Assembly: GCA_009760855.2 (NCBI GenBank)
Contig: WPIO01000031.1
Span: forward strand, 517,001 to 581,000
Source: Cristatella mucedo
Taxonomy: Eukaryota > Bryozoa > Phylactolaemata > Cristatellidae
Direction of reading: 5' to 3'
Length of the DNA: 64,000 nt
A program made the position numbers and the translations under genes. Of the stretch, positions 32,020 through 58,261 are shown piece by piece (positions within the stretch are counted from its first letter, which is position 1; every line of letters begins with the position of its first letter). The notes below the pieces were generated by a model, which was given only the letters and a program-made list of their open reading frames with translations, had not been told where the DNA came from and did no database searches.

Positions 32020-34880
32020 AGTGTTCATACGAAGACATCTTCCATACCCCTGCTGCTAGATTAAAGTAATTTACATCACTGCTTGAAGGAGAGCTAAACG
32101 GCTAAACGGAGAGCTAAACGGCTGTAGAGTCAGCGCAGGAAATACCGACCGTGCACCGTCCATCGCCCGCCCGTCCGCTACTTTTGATACGAATCGGCTT
32201 TCTGCAGCCATTCCCAATTTAAATATCCGGGGCAGGGCGCCGGCCGCGACCAGGATTGCATATTAACGTAAAAAATTATCAAAAACATGATGGACATACA
32301 CGATAATAAGAAACAGTCGGGTCACTCAGATTAAAATTCGGTGGAGCTACAGTCACAGGCCACTCAGGGTCGGAAGCAAAAGCCATCAGCATGGTGGGCA
32401 TGGAACTCGTTCACATAGAGATGATTGAGACCAATTAAATGCGGCAGTGTGGTCGTCGAAAGTCGAAGGTCGGCCCGCCCAGTTATAAAATCTGGGCGCT
32501 GTCCATGTATTCCGCTGTTTCTCAGGGGCAACTGGGAATTAACTGAGCGCTTTATATTCATGCTAATAAAAACTATAGAAAGTACTAATATGATCCTCCT
32601 AAGAGAACTGAAAATATTTCTACTAACTTTACGTAATTTGAAACTAAAGCAGGTAAACAGTGAGATACGGCCAGAACTACTCTCAGAACAATAGCACTAG
32701 TTAGGGTTCGGCTCAAACTGAATTCGTGCAATTACAAACCTTGCATGTTCTAGGCTGCATTTCAGTCCTGTGCAGCTATTACGGTACATTTTTCAACTTA
32801 AAAGCATCAGACTAATTCAATTTACATTAAGGTTAGTCCGGTTGCGTGTTGGTAACATTTTTATATACAATAGGTAGTTAGGCGCAGTTTAGTAGGCTTT
32901 ACCAAGGCAAACATTATCTGTGCAGTTGGGAAGCTATTATTTCCTTTAGCTATATTGTTGATACTGCTTCTAGTGCGAAACACCACTGCAATTACACGGG
33001 TGTAATACCTAATGCACTTCCAATGTTTCTAATTGCTACGGTTGCAATTTAGTATCAGATGTGAGCAAAAAGTTATAATAGCAATGCTCATCTTGTTCCG
33101 ACAGACCATCTGAGAATGTCAGAGTTTGCAAAGATTGTAATGCTTGCTCGTACAGCAGTTTTTCAGGAATTTGTCTCCAAATGAATGGGAACGTGAGTAC
33201 TGCTCGATCTGTCTCCAATAAACCGGTCACGTGTGCACCAAGCTTTCACGCTATAGATTGATCATGAAGCTATTTGCTATCGCAATGAAGATATTTAATT
33301 TTGGCTACCGAGGTTTGAAATACACTAGCCGTCATTATGCTAAAGCTTCGAGGTTAGATGCTCAGAGAATTCAGACTTACAAAGGAGGCTCGCCCTTTTT
33401 GTGCCGCCCAAACGCTTGCAGGGTCTCGCAGAAACAGCCAAGAGTCGCTGGTTGTAGTTCAATTTAACTCGCAATTATTTTTTGCCAGGACAGTTGGACT
33501 ATTTAGCTTGAGACAGCGAGCCCACATGCGGCTGATGCAGGCGGTGAGTAGGTCTCGTTTATGTGTGCATAGTGCAATGACCACGCCACCTTCACGAGGT
33601 GGGGTAGCAGCACAACTCACGTAATGTGCAGAGACCTGAAGCTCGCAAAACGCCAGTCGTAACGACACAGTGTTCGATATCCGGCACGAAGCGCGAACAG
33701 CAACATACAATAGAAAAAAGCACAACGAATTACCTATTTATATTGCGGCTGATACGGCAGGTAACTTCCGACAGGCTTATTTACACCTTACAGCAGCTCA
33801 CGCTCAGCTCTGACTCATCGATCGGCGGACCGTCACTCCAAGAGAGTGACTGCGGTCAGAACTATGCCTTATACATTGGCCATGTGCTAACTCATACGAT
33901 AATTTCGTTCAAACACAATCATAAATCACGTTGCTCACAAGTCTCGGCTTATTCAGGCCAAATTTATAATTGGCTCTCCGTTTCAATTCAGCCGCCCGGC
34001 ACATAGTTCATTATCGAAGTTCAGCTGTCGAGCTCATAGTTCTTAGTCGTGGGACATTGCACCATCCTCTCCATTAAAACATGTCCATCCTCGGACATTT
34101 CGGTAGCTCGAAGTGCACGTGACACAGCGTTAAGTTTGCTTTTTCCCCCAGATGTCTTCTGTTGCTGACGAGAGCTGGGAGTCGGCATCGTGCTGGCATG
34201 GAGCCGTCTTCCTGATGCTGTTCGCATCGTCGAGCCGCTATCTGCAGTTTGCCGCGAGCAGAGTCGTAGAAGCTTGTAAGCCTACCGTCTGCAGCTTGGC
34301 ATCGGCCGCTGGTAGCTCCAGTAGAGCATCACTGTCAAGATAGCCTTCTCCACCAGTACCGCTTCTCATGCCACATCTTTGATTTACATAAAGCGAAACT
34401 TAAATGCAACACGTGCGGGGAGGAAAAGCATAGAACAAGGAGACTGAAGAATAGACCTGCCGACAAAACAGAGGAATCCGAAATGGGACTAATTCCGCCT
34501 GTAATCCTACATGGCAGTATCAAGGCTCAATAGAACGCAAGAGACGAGTGCCCTTCGCATTGATCGAGAAACATGAGAAAACATGGAAATGGCGGAAATA
34601 TTGACTTAAATCATAGCAGAAGAGTAGAATTAATTTGACTTTGATCCTTTTAATTTGCGTCGATCAGCCGTCTGAGCTATACGTATCATATATCATACAT
34701 CGCATATAGCATACATTTTCTTTATAGCGATACTTTGAAAGAAAGTGTGCCTTGGGGCAAGAACTTTTGATGTTCCACTAGGCTCGCATGCTCGACTAAA
34801 TGACGCGCCTTCTAATCATGTTCTAGATCAAAGGAGAATGCGCATTTGGACGAATGTCGCCTGTCAACAATCAGACGGAG
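32020..34880. other. no confirmed gene; several unrecognised open frames
   Basis: A minus frame at 33230-33036 contains IPEKLLYEQALQSLQTLTFS and ends QDEHCYYNFLLTSDTKLQP. A plus frame at 33358-33624 contains LREFRLTKEARPFCAAQTL. Both look protein-like but match nothing I know and have no clear splice partners. No repeat family was identified here. Confidence 0.25.
34021..34241 (-). CDS. candidate terminal exon, unrecognised protein
   Basis: After an acceptor-like AAACTGCAG the minus strand has 73 codons to a TGA at 34023-34021. The end is charged and soluble-looking: GGKSKLNAVSRALRATEM, then SEDGHVLMERMVQC. Another frame of the same stretch is also open for about 50 codons. No family is recognised and no upstream exon could be joined with confidence. 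Confidence 0.25.
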
Positions 34881-34899
34881 GTCACTTTGAGGCACCATC

Positions 34900-35050
34900 A
34901 TAGGACTGACCTAGGGGAAATAGATAATAGGGAAAATAAATAAAAGGGAAAAAATAAATAATAAATATAAATAAATATATAAATAATATAAATAAATAAA
35001 ATAAAAGATAAAAGGGAAATAGAGGGAAAACGATGATAATAATAATCGTC
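34900..35050. repeat. A/T-rich low-complexity (AAATA-type)
   Basis: Irregular repeats of AAATAAATA and AAAGGGAAA. No coding. Confidence 0.85.
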
Positions 35051-35118
35051 AATAATCTCCGCCAAGACAAGACGGGCGCTAGCGACTAAAACAAATTCTC
35101 GAATCTCTTGAAGCGTAC

Positions 35119-35338
35119 ATGACTGCAGTTGCCATGGTATGGAGGACCAACGAGAATCGCGTCAAGCGACGACATCAGCGATTTGCTGGCAGCCAGGATG
35201 CCGCACGAATGCAGACGCCGCTTCAGGGTCGTGCAAACTCATGCAAAGTCTGCACACGTCACGCAGTTTCTGTGCCCAATACGGGACCGAGCGGCATGTT
35301 TTTGACCCATGAAAACTGCATTGCTATTGGGTGGGTTT
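35119..35338 (+). CDS. candidate exon, unrecognised
   Basis: From ATG at 35119 the frame reads MTAVAMVWRTNENRVKRRHQ, then ANSCKVCTRHAVS and THENCIAIGW, and meets a strong donor GTAAGT at 35339. Read through without splicing it stops immediately, which is what an exon end would do. No family is recognised and no downstream partner was found. Confidence 0.25.
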
Positions 35339-35479
35339 CGTAAGTGCACGCACAGCGAGTAAATCGGCTTGCACTCTTCGGTGTGGCCACATGAGTGTTA
35401 CTGAAATAATATAGTAGGCGATCGTGATGTTCCAAGCAAAGCACATTAAATTTGAACGTGAAAAGCACGTGAAAAACCA

Positions 35480-37440
35480 ACGATCAAACTGTAACGCCGA
35501 AGGCTCGGCGGGGTAGGCTTGACCTGCCGCTTACCTAGCGGCGTAGCCTATCGCCTAATGCCGTCCGGTGCGCGCCTACGCGCAGTAAGCTGGCCGCCAC
35601 GAAACGAGCGTTTCTGGTGCTGACCTGCTTACCGTTACTAAAGGGGGTCGTGAGTCCGCGGCGTGAATTGGAAGCAAGACACACAAATTGGGGATTTTAC
35701 TGAACTTTATTCGCAAGCGCACAAAGTCGCTGCGCGTCTAGTTCAGCTTTATCTCCACACTCCTCGCACGTTCTCAGCTACACCAACACTCTTGCGGAGG
35801 GAATACTCCTCCACACTAAGCGCGACCCGGACCCTAAACCCTAACCGGTGAACTAGGAATCCGTTCCCACCTGTGCCGAGGGAATACCCCAAACACGCCA
35901 ACTACGTCTAGCTCGCACCGGCAAATCCCTATGCCGAGACCACGTGCTAGCGCGCACACACAAAACACGAAAGAAACACAAAATGCCAGCTCGGGCGCGA
36001 TACGACCGTATTCGGTGGAGTCCACCGAATCCTCCTAGCGCGCTGTCTCGTCCCGTTCCGTCAATCGCTGGCGAACAGCCCGCCCTCCTCCTCCCTCGCT
36101 TCCAGAGAAAACGAGTCCGACGGCGGAGCCGGACCAAAGACAGAAGACCACAGACAAAAAGACCCAGAGCGAGCGTCGCTCGACTCTTAAATACTTGGCT
36201 GAGACAATGGGGCAAGAGCTTAGTGGTATTGGGCCCGACACCATGGCCCATTACTGTAAGGAACTAATACCGGCACTAGGCCACTGGAATGTCCCCTCTG
36301 TCCAGTTTGAATGGCGAATGGGTTCCAGACGATTCTTTCTTGGACCGAGTGAAGGCGGAGGTTGACAGGCCAGCCAACATCAATCAGCAGCTTCCGCGGG
36401 TATCGGACCAATTCTAAAGGCCAAATCGCCACCGCCGGTCTCAGCTTCCTGGCTTGCTCTTAAGCTCTTGCTCTCTAACCGCGCTGACGCTCCTCTCTGG
36501 CTCACTGCTCCAGGACAAAGGAGTTCTAGCCCGCCTCCGAACAGCTCTTGTTCGCGCTAAAATTCAGCCAAGGCCAGCAAAGTGCTACAAAACGGATATC
36601 CAAAGATTCGGTAACCCTGAATTCCGAGGCCAATCATCCGATGGACTAACTGTGTGCGACGACGAATAGCTCTGTTCCAAAATCCCTGAGCATGGATCGA
36701 GCATCGGGCGTGTTTCGTCAGCGTGTCCGACAAAGACTGGACCCCGCAGCATACGAGCACCGAGAAGTGCCCTGCTCAAATGTGTTTTTTTATGGAAAAA
36801 ATGTCTTCATAACACCGTTACTCGATAACCACAAAATTTCCGTAGCGAGACGAACGGGAGCGCTTGCCATTAGGCAACCCACTCAAACGAATCAACAGCT
36901 TCAATCAATAAAGGCGGCGCCTCGCTATCGAATTCCAGAAAACTCTTACATCTCTTACCTGTCACGCCCCGGTATACTCCGGAGCTATTGTTGCTCACGA
37001 GATACCTTATCATCTATCGTGAATCTACCCTTCTTATGCTGGCTTATTACTGCTTCCGGATAATTAAAGCTAGTTGTATGAAATACCACGACTCGTGCCC
37101 TGCGATTCTCTGTAGAAGAAGCGGCCATAAAATAAAGGAGGTAAATTTCACTAGTTGATGCATATGCCCAATTCGACGCCGCAGTTCTTCACGGGCATTC
37201 GCCTGGCTGCTGGCATCTAATTTCGGTCAGAGCGTCGTGAGCGTAGCTGCGATGAAACTGAATTCGTCCGCAAAACATCAAAGCTTGGCAATATGGCCAC
37301 CTAGCAACCAAGTGACCTTGGCAATCGATGCAGTTTGAGACAACGTAAGTTCTCTTCTCCATCAGCATAATCCTCAATCCGATATTTTAACGAGGGTGCA
37401 ATTTGATAACTCCACACGATCCCTTGTTATTGATTGGTCC
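35480..37440. other. GC-rich region of unknown nature
   Basis: Long frames are open on both strands, for instance plus 35983-36267 (basic, Arg/Lys-rich) and minus 36251-35853. Repeated GGAGGGAATACTCC-like words occur near 35800 and a two-unit CCCTAAACCCTAACC lies at about 35831-35845. It could be an unclassified repetitive element. I cannot support a gene. Confidence 0.25.
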
Positions 37441-37449
37441 GCTTTCTCT

Positions 37450-37770
37450 TAATGTAATGTAATGTATCTCCGTCAGTAACTCCACAAAGCCATAAAGACC
37501 ATGTGGGCGTTACGCAGGAGAGTTTTGTATAGCGCACTCACAGCCTAAGCGGCTTTCGGTACGCATTCGGTAGCCAACAGACTTCGTCTCACGCAACAAA
37601 GAGAAAGTGGGAAGCATATCAGAGTTAGGAGAGCAGTTGAGGTAGTGAGTAGCATAGAAGTAGCAGTTCAGGACCGCTGAAAAAGATGCGCCATAGTCGG
37701 CAGTTGGAGAGTAGATGTCGTTGCGTAAGAAAATGACAGAAGAATGCCCGCACAAATATGCCAGACGATG
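37450..37770 (-). mobile_element. LINE-2 3' end
   Basis: The AATGT tail is at 37452-37466. The last RT codons ([28 protein letters not shown]) are on the minus strand. It is near-identical in part to 10735-10990 and 57080-57378. Confidence 0.8.
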
Positions 37771-38599
37771 TGCATGAAACGTCAGGCTAGCTAAGAGTAA
37801 TACGTGTTAGTCTGGTTAGCTCAAGGCAACGCGCGACCAGTTACTTGCTAATTTCAAAAGTATATATCTGTACGTGTTATTTCAATCCACCCATGCTAAG
37901 GCCAATCACGAGAGACCTAGCGATGTCTGAAGCACGATATATGCACGCTGAGCTTGACCATCAATCTCTTTCCTCACTCATCTCTATCCGTGTGGAAAAT
38001 GTGTAGTGCCCCTTTCTAAAACCGCATGCTGCCGCTGCCCTGCGAAGCTGCTGAGCACGTTTGCTTAAGATCGTAAAAACATGGCGAAAGCGGCCGGGCT
38101 CAACTTCAGTATGAAAAGCCTATATTGCGGCCTGCGCTGTGTGCAGCAAAAGATAATGGAGGAACACTCAACTGCAGCACAAGAAACTAGCGTTACAGTG
38201 AAATGAAACCAGTGCATTTTCTGAGTAACATGTTTCCAACACGTTTTAACCAAATTGTTGAAAAACATTGCGGATACTGACGCAACCTATGTCTCTGTGC
38301 CCACTAAAGACTGTTCCGGTAGCGGCACGGAAGGAAAGTGCTGCTCAAATGGCGTTACAATTATTTGTAATGCTCAGAACATAATGCGCTCCCAGGCAAA
38401 TGGCCAAGATCGAATAAACATAGGAGTCTTGTCGCCGTCGAAGGCCTAACGTTATCCCAATTGCACTAGCCAAGACCTGCTTACATTTGTTTGCTGTTTG
38501 TAAGGGGCAATCGGGCCAGAATTAACTGACAACTATGTAATAACAACAACTTAAATTATGCTAAGATATTTCTACAACTTCGCAAGAGAATTACATCTC

Positions 38600-38970
38600 C
38601 TTCTGCAACGTTGAAGTGTAACGTTACGGTTCGCACGCTTGACTCGTTCATTCCATCGCGACACAATGCGCCTATTGGGCTGCACTGCGGTTTTACGTCT
38701 CCGCCACTTAGACCGAGAAGAGCGGCCTCCTCTGCCGATCGAGGCCTAAGCGGTGCCGCCGCCGAGCGCACGCGCGCACCGCTCCGGCGCGGCAGCTCCG
38801 AAATCTGCCTCGCCGCGAAACAAGGCAACCGCCCGAACAGCGACCACGATAGAGCAAAGCTGCACCGAAACGACCGCTAGTGCGCCCGCTCGCCTTTCGT
38901 CGCGGAGCTCTGCGTCACTTCCGAAGGCAGCTTCCGGCCAACTTGGCCAGACTATTGCGGCTGCCCGCAA
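38600..38970. promoter_or_regulatory. GC-rich island upstream of WRAP53, possible promoter
   Basis: A CpG-dense stretch, strongest at 38690-38960, lies about 1.0-1.4 kb upstream of the first WRAP53 coding exon. It is open in several frames on both strands without a recognisable domain. A role as WRAP53 promoter or 5' UTR exon is inferred from position and composition only. Confidence 0.3.
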
Positions 38971-39497
38971 AGACAAATCTCAGATTAAAAATAAGTTGGA
39001 CGCTAGTGCCGTTTACAGATTAGGCTTCGCTTCCTTAACGGCGAAAAGAGTTCGGCTTGCTAAGCAGACCTTTATTTCTGTGACGGACATTTGTTACGCT
39101 AAAGACCGTCTAAGCAGTGTTGATGCGCTTACTGTAGCTTACTTACTACGCTTACGCCTACTGCCAACATACTTCAAAGAAATTTAGAACCATTGCTGAG
39201 TGTGGAGGGCGGTAGAGGAAGTGAGTAGGGTTGCAATTACCGGCGAAGGACGACTCGATCACCATTGACACTTTGGACAGCAGAAAAGCTTCAGCGCTTC
39301 AGCAGAGTTATGGAAGTCAGTCCCGCAATGTAGGAATGCAGTGCAAAGGGTTCTATTCTTAACAACCTTGCCCTTCAGGGAATAATCCTCGAAAGCCAGC
39401 ACCTGCTAGTTATTGCATTGGAAGTAAACGATAGTATGAGATTTTAGATATACTGTAGTAAAAAAAAATGGCTACACAATCGATTGCCGACCACATA

Positions 39498-39570
39498 ATA
39501 ACAATAATAAATTTGCATAGCGCCGTCAGAGAACCGAACCTCTTTCTGGGCACTTTACATGTGCTAATAC
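39498..39570 (-). mobile_element. LINE-1 / SINE-B 3'-end stub
   Basis: AATAATAAATTTGCATAGCGC followed by the degraded hairpin CAGAGAACCGAACCTCTTTC and GGGCACTTTACAT. Confidence 0.6.
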
Positions 39571-39990
39571 CGTATTCACTGTGAGGTATTTTACCTTGAA
39601 AACAGTTCGAAATGAAAAGAGAAGTAAACCATGTCGTTTCGTAAGTTCAGCATGTGACCGGAGACGCGTGCATAACAACCTTCAGCATAGGGTCATACGA
39701 CGTGCATTCGCGGACGCAAGACGGCACGGCGGTTGCATTTCGGAGTATACATCTGTCTTGGCATTTTAAACTGAGATGCGAAACTCATTCTCTTCAATAA
39801 TCTTCCCTAAGAAAATGCATCGTCATTTTTAGGTCATGCGTCTCTACAAGCTAAAGCGTAGCCACCTATCTACGTACGGAAGGACGAAAAGCTCACCGTA
39901 CCGGAAACGGATCGGTTTAATCGACGACCTCGACCTTGGTAATCTCTACATCGCGTGGGATCTACACCCAGGCGCCCTGCTCCCGCTGGC

Positions 39991-55076
<15,086 letters not shown>

Positions 55077-55862
55077 CCTGCTTTTGATTGCTGTGTCTCA
55101 CTTTGTCGTGACTTTGACGACCCTTTCGGATCGATGTGGGGATTGCAGGTGCACTTTGCAAAGCAGTTGGCTATTGTCAATCGTGCTACCGAGCCTTCAG
55201 GACCTCCGGCTCATCAATCTTCGTACAAGTCAGCAGTCACTGCATCTCATCCGGATGTGTGGCCAGCTGATCGTCGTGCCTGTCCGTGTGGTCGCTGCAT
55301 TTGTATTGGCTGAACTACTGTTGTTGGAAGATGTGTAATGCAAGCTCTGCGTGTGCTCTAGGGACAGCAGTTGTTACCTATGCAACGGCCACTCCTGCTG
55401 CTGCTGCCATATTTCAGTACAGTTTGTGATAGTTACCGGACGTTACAGGCGATCTTGACATATAGCATGTTCATAGAGAGATGTGCAAAGCACCTTTGTA
55501 CTTGGCGATAGCGTGCCTGGAGTATCTGGATCGGAAGAACTGCAAACATAGGCCGGTTCGGCAGGGTTCGAGCGATGGTTTTGCATTTTCTGAAATCAAA
55601 TGGGAGTTTAGCAAGCCGTTTGAATAAGCCGTGAGCCTTGGGTATGCCAAGGAATGCCAGCGCCTACAGTCGAATAAGCTTCACCTCTCCCTTGCAGTAT
55701 CACGCATCATTTTACTTAAATGTTAGCTTTCATTCAAGAGGAAGCACCTGCCAGCAAAGCAACTCTTTGGGATTGGACCTACTAGCAGGTACTCGTAGCC
55801 CTCATATTGGGTTGCAAACCAAGACAAGCAGAGAGATTGCCCAACAAAAAACCTTGACAGGT
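55077..55862. other. 3' flank / UTR of WRAP53, no further gene
   Basis: No exact AATAAA is seen close to the stop. An ATTAAA lies at 56186-56191. Frames in 55042-55338 carry no known motif. Confidence 0.4.
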
Positions 55863-56110
55863 CATCCATAATTTAAGTTTAAGGGGGCTGGCAGGAGTGA
55901 CAGTTGCCATCCCTGGCCTAATAGGTGGCAGCCGAGTCTGCCGCTGCTGACGAAATACCACGAAATGACCCATCAGGCTGGCCGTTTCGGCCAATTCTCG
56001 CTTACCACAGGTGCTGGGGACACCCCCAGACCTCCCTTTACAGGGCTCCACCCCCCTCAGACCCCGTGCCATCTCGGTGCTCCGATCCTGTCTTCTCTGC
56101 AGTCATCTGC
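55863..56110. mobile_element. diverged relative of the foldback element at 3003
   Basis: Read on the minus strand it shares GGAGCACCG, TGTAAAGGGAGGTCTGGGG, CAGACTCGGCTGCCACCTA and a final GGCAACTGTCACTCC-like block in the same order as 3020-3225. Terminal repeats are eroded. Confidence 0.5.
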
Positions 56111-56244
56111 TGTGGAGCGTGTCTTTACCGGTTAAACTGTGTCACTCTATCTTTTTATTGAGCTTCTTGTAGTTGTTACTGCTGAATTAAAGCTGCCCAA
56201 TTGCCTGTTACTGTTTTGTTACTGTTTTGCACCAGCTATAAGTG

Positions 56245-56355
56245 TCTAGCTGGTTTGGTCCAGCGGTTAAGGTGCTCGCCCCGACTGAGGTCGTGGGCTC
56301 GAGCCCCGAGGCATATGTGAAGTGCCTGAATAAAGATTCAGTTGGCCATGCAGTC
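56245..56355 (+). mobile_element. SINE-B copy, good tRNA-like head
   Basis: TGGTTTGGTCCAGCGGTTAAG, CTGAGGTCGTGGGCTCGAGCC, then GAGGCATATGTGAAGTGCC and AATAAAGATTCAGTT. It shows the order head, linker, LINE-1-type hairpin end. Confidence 0.75.
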
Positions 56356-56402
56356 AGTGAATCTTGGGAAGGATTCGCCGGCCACCAGTGCATGTGTTCG
56401 TT

Positions 56403-57062
56403 TACAATAATAATAGTACATTTGATATAGCACTAGCAGAGAACTAGGCACTACATTTGCTGTAGAGGAAGCTTGGTCGAATGGTTAGTGGTAGCATGCA
56501 CAGGGTCAGCATGCAAGTGTGGTTAGTGGCAGCATGCACAGTGTTAGCACACATAAGCATGTAAAGGTAGAATCAATTGAACCCCTTGCTGTGATAAATA
56601 GATGCGTTTTAGTTTCTTTAGTTTCTTTTTAAATGTGGTCTAGTCAAGGATGCCGTGCCACCAGTCGGAAGTGAGTGCCAGCCTTTGGGAGCATACGAAT
56701 TGAAGGCACGTTCTCCTAAGGATTTGAGGTTCGTCGTATAGGTAGACGATTAGATTCCGAAAAAGCTGGTGATACTGTGCTTAACCTGGTGGGGTGTAGA
56801 TCTGATAGGTAGGCTGGAGACAAAGAATGAAGACCTAAAGTAAGTGACGAAACCTTTAAGTCAACGCGTTGCTTGACTGGTAGCCAGTGCAAGTCGGCGA
56901 GAAGTGGTGTGATTTGGTAACTGCGACGCTTACGATAGACAAGCATAGCTGCGGGAGTTTTGCACCAGCTGCAAGCGCCTGATAGCACAGGTCGGTAGAC
57001 CTGCAAGCAGTGAGTTACGGAAGTCAAGACTGAATGTCACAAAGGCATGGATTAACTTAAGA
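56403..57062 (-). mobile_element. LINE-1 family 3' half
   Basis: An AAT tail and hairpin, the 3' UTR words GGTTAGTGGTAGCATGC and CAGGGTCAGCATGCAAG, and RT remnants [20 protein letters not shown] and CLQVYRPVLSGACSWCKT on the minus strand. Confidence 0.8.
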
Positions 57063-57069
57063 GTTGTAT

Positions 57070-57378
57070 CCCTGTAATGTAATGCATCTCCGCCTGTAAC
57101 TCCCAAAAGTCATAAAGACCATGTGGGTGTTACGCAAGAGAGTTTTGTATAGCGAACTCACAGCCTAAGCGGCTTTCGGTACGCATTCGGTAGCCAACAG
57201 ACTTCGTCTCACGCAGCAATGAGAAAGTGGGAAGCATAGCAGAGTCAGGAGAGCAGTTGAGGTAGTGAGTAGCATGGAAGTAGCAGCTCAGAACCGCTGA
57301 AAAGGATGAGCCGTAGTCGGCAGTAGTAGAGTAGTTTTTGTTACGTAAGAATTGTGGAAGCGAGTTCCACAGCCTAAA
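57070..57378 (-). mobile_element. LINE-2 3' end
   Basis: An AATGT-type tail at 57075-57085. The RT end reads FRLWNSLPQFLRNKNYST, then [20 protein letters not shown]. It is truncated 5' and followed by LINE-1 sequence. Confidence 0.8.
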
Positions 57379-57384
57379 CAAACC

Positions 57385-58085
57385 CGAGTTTGGCAATGTT
57401 ATGAAGCTGAAAGTAGGCAGACTTGATTGTGGAACGGTTGTGGTCGTTTAATGAAAGGTCATTTTGGAACCGGACAGCTAGATTTCGTGCAGACTCAACA
57501 GGAGATATGCTGGAAGAGCCAATTATAATAATAATAATGCACTTGATAAAGCGTTCTCAGAGAACTCAATCTCTTTCTAGACGCTTTACATTTGCTGCAA
57601 AGGGAAGCGCGATTGAATGGTGAGTAATATCGTGCTTGGTAAACAGCATAAATAACATGGTTAGGGTTGACATGCACAGTGAGCGCTAACCTTTTATTGC
57701 TGAATCACACTTGGCTTGCTCTTAACTAGTTAGTTTGTTTTATCATTCAATTTAAGAAAGTTAGCTGCCATCAAAGTGCAGATGTCATCAATACATGCAG
57801 CAAGGGAGTTGAGAGAGTGACGACGTGCTGGAGGACTGGGAGGGATCAAAGCAAAGGTACAACTGAGTGTCATCTGCACAGAAGTGAAAGCCTAGATTGT
57901 GCCTGGAAATCACATTGGCAAGAGGGTGAGTATAAACCATGAAAAGAACGGGACCAAGCAGATCCCTGAGGTACCCCATATTTCAGAGGTTCCTCGGATG
58001 ATATGCGATTATTCACATCAAGACTCCATCAAGTTTCCTAATGAGATAGGACCTGGACCATTGCATTGCAGGTGCCAGTGAAGCC
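57385..58085 (-). mobile_element. LINE-1 copies, one 3' end nested in another
   Basis: RT segments at 57385-57525 and 57690-58085 (with [19 protein letters not shown] on the minus strand, Cys in place of Tyr) are separated at 57526-57690 by a separate LINE-1 tail, hairpin and 3' UTR start. This suggests insertion of a second short copy. Confidence 0.65.
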
Positions 58086-58261
58086 CGGGCGAGATGAGAG
58101 GCCCTCACTTTGTGACCAATAGTATCAAAAGCTGCCGAAAGAAGCAAGAGATACTCTACCTAAGTATGCATTCTTAAGTTGGTCGTTATACACCTGAAGC
58201 AATGCCACTCTGTTGAGTGATTAGCTCTGAAACCAGACTGGATTTTACTAGCAAAGTATGA

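Noticed and set aside
35831-35845. Telomere-like CCCTAAACCCTAACC
   Set aside because: Only two imperfect units. Too short to call an interstitial telomere.
55151-55307. Alternative last WRAP53 exon after TTGCAG at 55145-55150
   Set aside because: Reading straight on from 54893 gives the family ending LWWIGRR and a stop at 55076, so no further exon is needed.
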